Of a stretch of DNA of 35,178 bases, positions 31,479 to 35,178 are shown piece after piece. Source of the DNA: Chloroflexi bacterium OLB13 (GTDB lineage: Bacteria > Chloroflexota > Anaerolineae > Aggregatilineales > Phototrophicaceae); NCBI GenBank assembly GCA_001567485.1, contig JZRA01000025.1, positions 1 to 35,178 on the forward strand, written 5' to 3'. The position numbers were made by a program, and so were the translations under genes. The notes beneath the pieces are model-generated. The model saw only the letters and a list, made by a program, of their open reading frames with translations. It was not told where the DNA came from and searched no databases. How positions within the stretch are numbered: the stretch's first letter is position 1; each line of letters opens with the position of its first letter.

Positions 31479-32237
31479 CTAGTTAATTTGGACTTCCACG
31501 GCGTCTTCGCCGTAGATTTGCTTGAAGCGGGCGTTGTCGATTTCCTGCGGGCCGCCGTCGAACATCAACTTGCCGTCTTTCAGCGCGATCACGCGGTCGG
31601 AGTAAGTGCGCGCAAGTGAGAGGAAGTGGAGGCTGCACAGCACCGTGATTCCATCCTCGCTGTTGAGGATTTCGAGGTACTTCATCACGCTGTGCGACGT
31701 GGCAGGGTCGAGGCTGGCGACCGGTTCGTCGGCCAGCATGAGTTCGGGCCGCTGCATCAGGGCGCGGGCGATGCCGACGCGCTGCTGCTGTCCGCCGCTG
31801 AGCGCGCTGGCCCGCTTATACGCCTGCTCCTTGATGCCGACGCGTTCCAGATTCGCCAGCGCTTCATCCCGGTCGCTGCGCGGGAAGTAGTTGAGGAAGC
31901 TGAAAAGCGGGTTGGTATAGCCGAGCCGCCCTTGCAGCACATTCGTGATGACCGACGAGCGTTTGACGAGGTTGAACTGCTGGAAGATCATGCCGATACG
32001 CCGGCGGATGGCGCGCACGTCCTCCTCGTTGGCCGCGGTGATGTCGGTGTCGTTCCAGATGATGCGCCCGTGTGTCGGTCTGATGAGCCGGTTGATGCAG
32101 CGCAGCAGGGTCGATTTGCCAGAGCCGCTCAAGCCGATGATCGAGACGAATTGGCCGTCCGGGATTTCAAGGTTGATATTGTCCAGCGCTTTGAAGCCGT
32201 TGTCGTAGATTTTGGTCAGGTTTTCGATAATCAGCAT
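31479..32237 (-). CDS. phnC: Phosphonate/phosphite-type ABC transporter ATP-binding protein
   Basis: 252 residues. Walker A GLSGSGKST (35-43), Q-loop IFQQFNLV, signature LSGGQQQRVGIARAL (146-160), Walker B LMLADEP (167-172) with E171, D-loop SLDPAT and H-loop H204 in CSLHFLSLA. This is the PhnC subgroup (NALQGRLG-like VLQGRLGYTNPL segment, helical region with LERVGI). It powers the PhnE permease on the inner face of the membrane. It lies between phnD (81 bases upstream, with an intervening terminator hairpin) and phnE. Confidence 0.94.
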   Translation of the reverse strand: MLIIENLTKIYDNGFKALDNINLEIPDGQFVSIIGLSGSGKSTLLRCINRLIRPTHGRIIWNDTDITAANEEDVRAIRRRIGMIFQQFNLVKRSSVITNVLQGRLGYTNPLFSFLNYFPRSDRDEALANLERVGIKEQAYKRASALSGGQQQRVGIARALMQRPELMLADEPVASLDPATSHSVMKYLEILNSEDGITVLCSLHFLSLARTYSDRVIALKDGKLMFDGGPQEIDNARFKQIYGEDAVEVQIN

Positions 32238-32248
32238 CGTAGGTTCTC

Positions 32249-32282
32249 AAATAAAACCGGGCAGGGAGGTGCCTCCCTGCCC
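32249..32282 (-). terminator. Terminator-like hairpin between phnD and phnC
   Basis: On the minus strand GGGCAGGGAGG (32282-32272) and CCTCCCTGCCC (32269-32259) are perfect 11-bp arms around a 2-base centre, followed by GGTTTTATTT. In practice it would fold with a 6-base loop. Placed after the binding-protein gene, it would let more phnD than phnC-phnE mRNA be made. Confidence 0.75.
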
Positions 32283-32317
32283 GTAGTATACCCAACGGTA
32301 CGCAGGCTCAAACGGCT

Positions 32318-33343
32318 TTAGTTGCCGAAAACGTCTTCTTCGGTCAGGCCAAGCACGTCGAACTGGCTGCGCACGATGTCGTACAGGCTTGGGCTGACGC
32401 GCTCGAGGCCGCTCCAGCCGTAGAAGTCCTCGCTGCCGATCGACTGCGCCCATTCCTCGGTTTCCGAGAAGGCGATCAGCGCGTCGACGATCTGGTCGGC
32501 GAGTTCGGCCGGGAATTCAGCGCCGAAGCTCAGCGTGTCGTTGGGGATCGGGGCGCTGAGGCGCACGATCTTGACGGCGTCGATCACGTCCGGCGCGGTC
32601 TCGCGGATGTTGGCGCGAGCGTCGAGGATGCGCAGGTTGCCGACGTACAGGTTGCCGTCGTCACCGATGTACGAATCTTCGACGGTCAGGTCATACGGTT
32701 CGGGATCGTCGCCGATGCTCCACGGGCCGAAGTCACCGACCGGCGGGCTGAAGAACGTGGTGCCGAAGTCGGCCTCACCGTTATAGACGGCGGTCACGAC
32801 GTTGTTGTGGCTGCCGGCCTCAACCAGCTCGCCCGGTTCGATGCCAGCCAAACCCAGTTCGACCGACGGGAAGATATAGCCGGAGGTCGAACCCGCATCG
32901 GGGTACGCCCAGCTCTTACCAGCCAGATCGTTGAAGGTGCGGATGCCGCTGTCACGGCGGGCGATGTAAGCGGCCCAGTAGACCGGCCACCCACGGCGGA
33001 CAGCCGCGGCTTCGACCTCGACGCCGCAGCGGTTATTGGCGATGACGTATCCGGCCGCCGGGATAAAGCCCATCGAGCTGCCCGGCGCGGCGCACATGGC
33101 CTCAACCGTCGCCGCGTACGAGGTCGGCACGAACACTTCGAACTTCAGGCCGGTGGCGGCTTCGAGCGCCTGCGCCATAACCTCACCGCCAGACACGATG
33201 ACGCCCGCCTCAACCGACGGAACGAAGTACACCTGAATCGGGTTGCCCTCCGAACCCAGCGCATCCTGCGCCAGCGCAGACGGAGCGACGGCGCCGACGA
33301 GCAGCAGCGCCACAATAGCTACTATCACAAAACGAGAACGCAT
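32318..33343 (-). CDS. phnD: Phosphonate/phosphite-type ABC transporter substrate-binding protein
   Basis: 341 residues from ATG 33343, decided by AGGAGG four bases upstream; an in-frame start at 33382 is not supported. Signal peptide MRSRFVIVAIVALLLVGAVAPSALA, cleavage before QD. The mature protein is a two-lobe PhnD-type binding protein: IQVYFVPSVEAGVIVSGGEVMAQALEAATGL, VEAMCAAPGSSMGFIPAAGYVIA, DLAGKSWAYPDAGSTSGYIFPSVEL and AVYNGEADFGTTFF. Substrates in this family include phosphonates, phosphite and phosphate; which one cannot be told here. No C-P lyase or phosphite dehydrogenase gene is nearby. Its own promoter (33412-33440) drives the operon. Confidence 0.93.
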   Translation of the reverse strand: MRSRFVIVAIVALLLVGAVAPSALAQDALGSEGNPIQVYFVPSVEAGVIVSGGEVMAQALEAATGLKFEVFVPTSYAATVEAMCAAPGSSMGFIPAAGYVIANNRCGVEVEAAAVRRGWPVYWAAYIARRDSGIRTFNDLAGKSWAYPDAGSTSGYIFPSVELGLAGIEPGELVEAGSHNNVVTAVYNGEADFGTTFFSPPVGDFGPWSIGDDPEPYDLTVEDSYIGDDGNLYVGNLRILDARANIRETAPDVIDAVKIVRLSAPIPNDTLSFGAEFPAELADQIVDALIAFSETEEWAQSIGSEDFYGWSGLERVSPSLYDIVRSQFDVLGLTEEDVFGN

Positions 33344-33387
33344 ACAGCCTCCTGAGTTTACGATCAAATGACCACTTGCCATGTACT

Positions 33388-33405
33388 GGTGATCCAGCGA
33401 TCACC
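33388..33405. promoter_or_regulatory. Inverted repeat at the start of the phnD transcript, possible operator
   Basis: GGTGATC-CAGC-GATCACC, perfect 7-bp arms with a 4-base centre, lying right at the predicted transcription start of phnD. It may bind a regulator or be a hairpin at the 5' end of the mRNA. Confidence 0.5.
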
Positions 33406-33411
33406 CGAACA

Positions 33412-33440
33412 AGATTAGCGTTTTCGCGGGTGTTTGTAAA
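33412..33440 (-). promoter_or_regulatory. Promoter of the phnD-phnC-phnE operon
   Basis: On the minus strand TTTACA (33440-33435), a 17-base spacer and TAATCT (33417-33412). The predicted start is near 33405, about 62 bases before the phnD ATG. Confidence 0.6.
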
Positions 33441-33555
33441 CCATCAGCGGCGACGTGGGATGCAACGTGGCGTGCCGAATCGCCTATGGTTGCTGCGGAT
33501 CCGGATGCTCGCTTCCCGCCGTACTCCGCCTCCGGTTGACTTCCCTACACCTTGC

Positions 33556-34980
33556 CTAAACGCCCATTTCGAGGTGAGTCTGGGCGATCTTCTTGATCGC
33601 GACACACATCGCCGCCGTGCGGAAGTCGGTGATCTTCTCGCTGCCGTGGAAGGCCTCGCTGATCTCCTGATACGCCAAGCGCATCGTATCGTCGAGGCCG
33701 GAGCGCACCAGCGTCAGCTCGTCGGAATCGAGATCGAGGCCGTTGCGCAGCGACTCGGGCAGTTCGCGCCCGGTCATCACCTCCAGCGCATCCATCAGCC
33801 GCTGATTGCGCAGTTCGTCCAACCGCCGATCCATGCGCCCGAAGCGGATGTGTGAGATGTTCTTGATCCACTCGAAGTACGAGACGGTCACGCCGCCTGC
33901 GTTGACGTACATATCCGGCAGCACGACCGTGCCGCGCGCCCGCAGCCGCGAGTCGGCGTCGAACGTGACCGGCCCGTTAGCGGCTTCGACGACCAGCGGC
34001 GCCTTGATGCGGTCGACGTTTTCGAGCGTGATCTGGCTTTCCATGGCGGCCGGGATCAGGATGTCGCACTCCATCTCAAGCCCACTGCGCCCGTCGGATT
34101 CGTAGCGCCCGCCGGGAAAGCCCTTGACGCCGCCCGTCTCGACGAGGTGCGCGCGCAGGCGTTCGATGTCGAGGCCGTCGTCGTTGATGACCGCGCCGTC
34201 ATGTTCAACCACGCAGATGATCCGCACGTCGTCCTCGGTCGACAGGAACTTGGCGGTGTGATAGCCGACGTTGCCCAACCCCTGTATGACGACGCGCTTG
34301 CCGGCCAGTTCGGGCGAAAGCCGCGCGAGCTGCACGTCGTCACGGTGGCGGAAGAACTCGCGCAGGGCATACTGCACGCCGCGCCCGGTGGCCTCGACAC
34401 GGCCGCGGATGCCGCCGAGTTCAGGGGGCTTACCGGTCACGCAGGCCAAATAATTGATGTCGGTCGGGTTGAGCGCCTTGTACGTGTCGGCGATCCACGC
34501 CATTTCGCGCCCGCTGGTGCCCATATCCGGCGCGGGGACGTTGGTCGACGGGCTGATATAGCCCTTCATATACAGCTCGCGGGCGAAGCGGCGGGTGATG
34601 CGCTCAAGCTCGTCGATGCTGTATTGGCGCGGATCAATCTCCAGCCCGCCCTTCGACCCGCCAAACGGCACGTTGACGATGGCGCACTTGAACGTCATCA
34701 GCGTCGCCAGCGCGATCACCTCGTCCTGATGCACATCCAGCGAGAAGCGGATGCCGCCCTTGACCGGGAGGCGGTGGTCGCTGTGCGTGGCGCGCCACCC
34801 CCGGAAGATGCGGTATTCGCCGCTGTCGAGCCGGACAGGGAACTGGACTTCGAGGATGCTGTTACAGGACTTGATGAGTTCGGGAAGTCCGGGCGGGAGA
34901 TCGAAGTGCGTGAGGGCACGGTCGATCATGTGGCGAACGTTCTGACTGAACGACGTGGTGGGGCGATCTGCGACGGCCAT
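33556..34980 (-). CDS. gdhA: Glutamate dehydrogenase (NAD(P)+-dependent)
   Basis: 474 residues from ATG 34980, chosen because AGGA lies seven bases upstream; a start at 35037 is not supported. GDH signatures: PVKGGIRFSLDVHQDEVIALATLMTFKCAIVNVPFGGSKGG (substrate-binding Lys residues in KGGIR and FGGSKGG), PAPDMGTSGREMAWIADTY (catalytic Asp region), the Rossmann VVIQGLGNVGYHTAKFL, CDILIPAAMESQIT and VVEAANGPVTFDAD, YVNAGGVTVSYFEWIKN. It interconverts glutamate and 2-oxoglutarate plus ammonium. A longer stretch after the Rossmann helix (about 40 residues, FGRMDRRLDELRNQRL...LDLDSDEL) makes it longer than the usual 420 residues. It is upstream of phnD with 212 bases between, including the phnD promoter. 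Confidence 0.94.
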   Translation of the reverse strand: MAVADRPTTSFSQNVRHMIDRALTHFDLPPGLPELIKSCNSILEVQFPVRLDSGEYRIFRGWRATHSDHRLPVKGGIRFSLDVHQDEVIALATLMTFKCAIVNVPFGGSKGGLEIDPRQYSIDELERITRRFARELYMKGYISPSTNVPAPDMGTSGREMAWIADTYKALNPTDINYLACVTGKPPELGGIRGRVEATGRGVQYALREFFRHRDDVQLARLSPELAGKRVVIQGLGNVGYHTAKFLSTEDDVRIICVVEHDGAVINDDGLDIERLRAHLVETGGVKGFPGGRYESDGRSGLEMECDILIPAAMESQITLENVDRIKAPLVVEAANGPVTFDADSRLRARGTVVLPDMYVNAGGVTVSYFEWIKNISHIRFGRMDRRLDELRNQRLMDALEVMTGRELPESLRNGLDLDSDELTLVRSGLDDTMRLAYQEISEAFHGSEKITDFRTAAMCVAIKKIAQTHLEMGV

Positions 34981-35042
34981 AAGGAATCCTTTCACTCGAC
35001 TATTCGATAGAACCATCTCCGGGCGGTGTGCTCGCACGGTTG

Positions 35043-35048
35043 AGTATA
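35043..35048 (-). promoter_or_regulatory. Candidate -10 box for gdhA
   Basis: TATACT on the minus strand (35048-35043), about 63 bases before the ATG. No good -35 is visible, so confidence is low. Confidence 0.25.
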
Positions 35049-35060
35049 GCGCACGGGAAA

Positions 35061-35178
35061 GGTGATAGGTGTCAGGTGTCAGTAGCCAGTGGGCAGGGGG
35101 GCAGTTGTCAGGGAGCAGGGAGTCAGTTGTCAGGGAGCAGGAGTCAGTTGTCAGGGGAGCAGGAGTCAGTTGGCAGGG
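35061..35178 (+). repeat. Tandem low-complexity repeat at the window end
   Basis: At least three units of 21-22 bases, CAGTTGTCAGGGAGCAGGAGT, starting at 35102, 35124 and 35145 and cut by the window end, preceded by degenerate units (GTGTCAGGTGTCAGTAGCCAGT). Related to 13112-13170 and, inverted, 21353-21425. Confidence 0.8.

Noticed and set aside
33344..33382. Extended start of PhnD
   Set aside because: AGGAGG and the signal peptide fit ATG 33343; the extension encodes the possible operator region.
34981..35037. Extended start of glutamate dehydrogenase
   Set aside because: No family similarity in the first 19 residues and a better ribosome binding site at ATG 34980.
35102..35178. Tandem repeat considered as a CRISPR array
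   Set aside because: Period of 21-22 bases has no unique spacers; units are degenerate and simple.

Overview
The window looks like a high-GC bacterial chromosome segment, most likely from Chloroflexota (Anaerolineae-like). This is an inference from protein style: an AroQ chorismate mutase fused to a type I-beta DAHP synthase, secreted beta-helix and DUF11-type surface proteins, a CapA-like protein with a PBP-like lobe, an oversized PhnE, and low-complexity CAGTTGTCAG-type intergenic repeats. No rRNA, tRNA, CRISPR array, IS element or phage gene was recognised.

Layout. 1-651 (-): start of a polytopic membrane protein that runs off the left edge. 775-2534 (+): secreted beta-helix protein broken by one missing base. 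2542-4692 (-): compact, lower-GC Type II restriction-modification pair (methyltransferase then nuclease). 4866-8283 (+): small anchored protein, aroQ-DAHP synthase with a clear promoter and terminator, a DUF3592-like membrane protein and a frameshifted PPOX-fold protein. 8520-13103 (+): two secreted or envelope enzymes, an esterase-CapA fusion and a GH3/NagZ-like hydrolase with a C-terminal membrane helix and zinc ribbon. 13223-13877 (-): PIN-toxin/antitoxin pair. 14062-17244 (-): TetR regulator translationally coupled to sbcC, which is split by two one-base losses. 17400-21343 (+): glgB coupled to a crotonase-fold gene, then a SAM methyltransferase. 21424-25446: PASTA-domain secreted protein (-), DUF11-type surface protein and a polytopic membrane protein (+). 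25525-29205 (-): TPR protein, then rpsB, tsf and pyrH with terminator-like hairpins between them. 29312-33343 (-): phosphonate/phosphite-type ABC transporter phnD-phnC-phnE with promoter, possible operator and an internal terminator. 33556-34980 (-): glutamate dehydrogenase. The right end is tandem low-complexity repeat.

How it works together. Core functions (translation factors, UMP kinase, aromatic amino-acid entry, glycogen branching, glutamate dehydrogenase, phosphorus-compound uptake) are mixed with cell-envelope genes and two small mobile defence or addiction modules. Four genes (beta-helix protein, PPOX protein, sbcC twice, rpsB) each read through cleanly if a single base is restored, usually in a short run. 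This suggests either assembly or sequencing deletions or genuine frameshifts, and it should be settled before any of them is called a pseudogene. The best candidates for new biology are the restriction pair with a QxK-type nuclease, the giant PhnE, the GH3-membrane-zinc-ribbon fusion, the esterase-CapA fusion, the PIN operon with an unfamiliar antitoxin, and the graded hairpin architecture of rpsB-tsf-pyrH.
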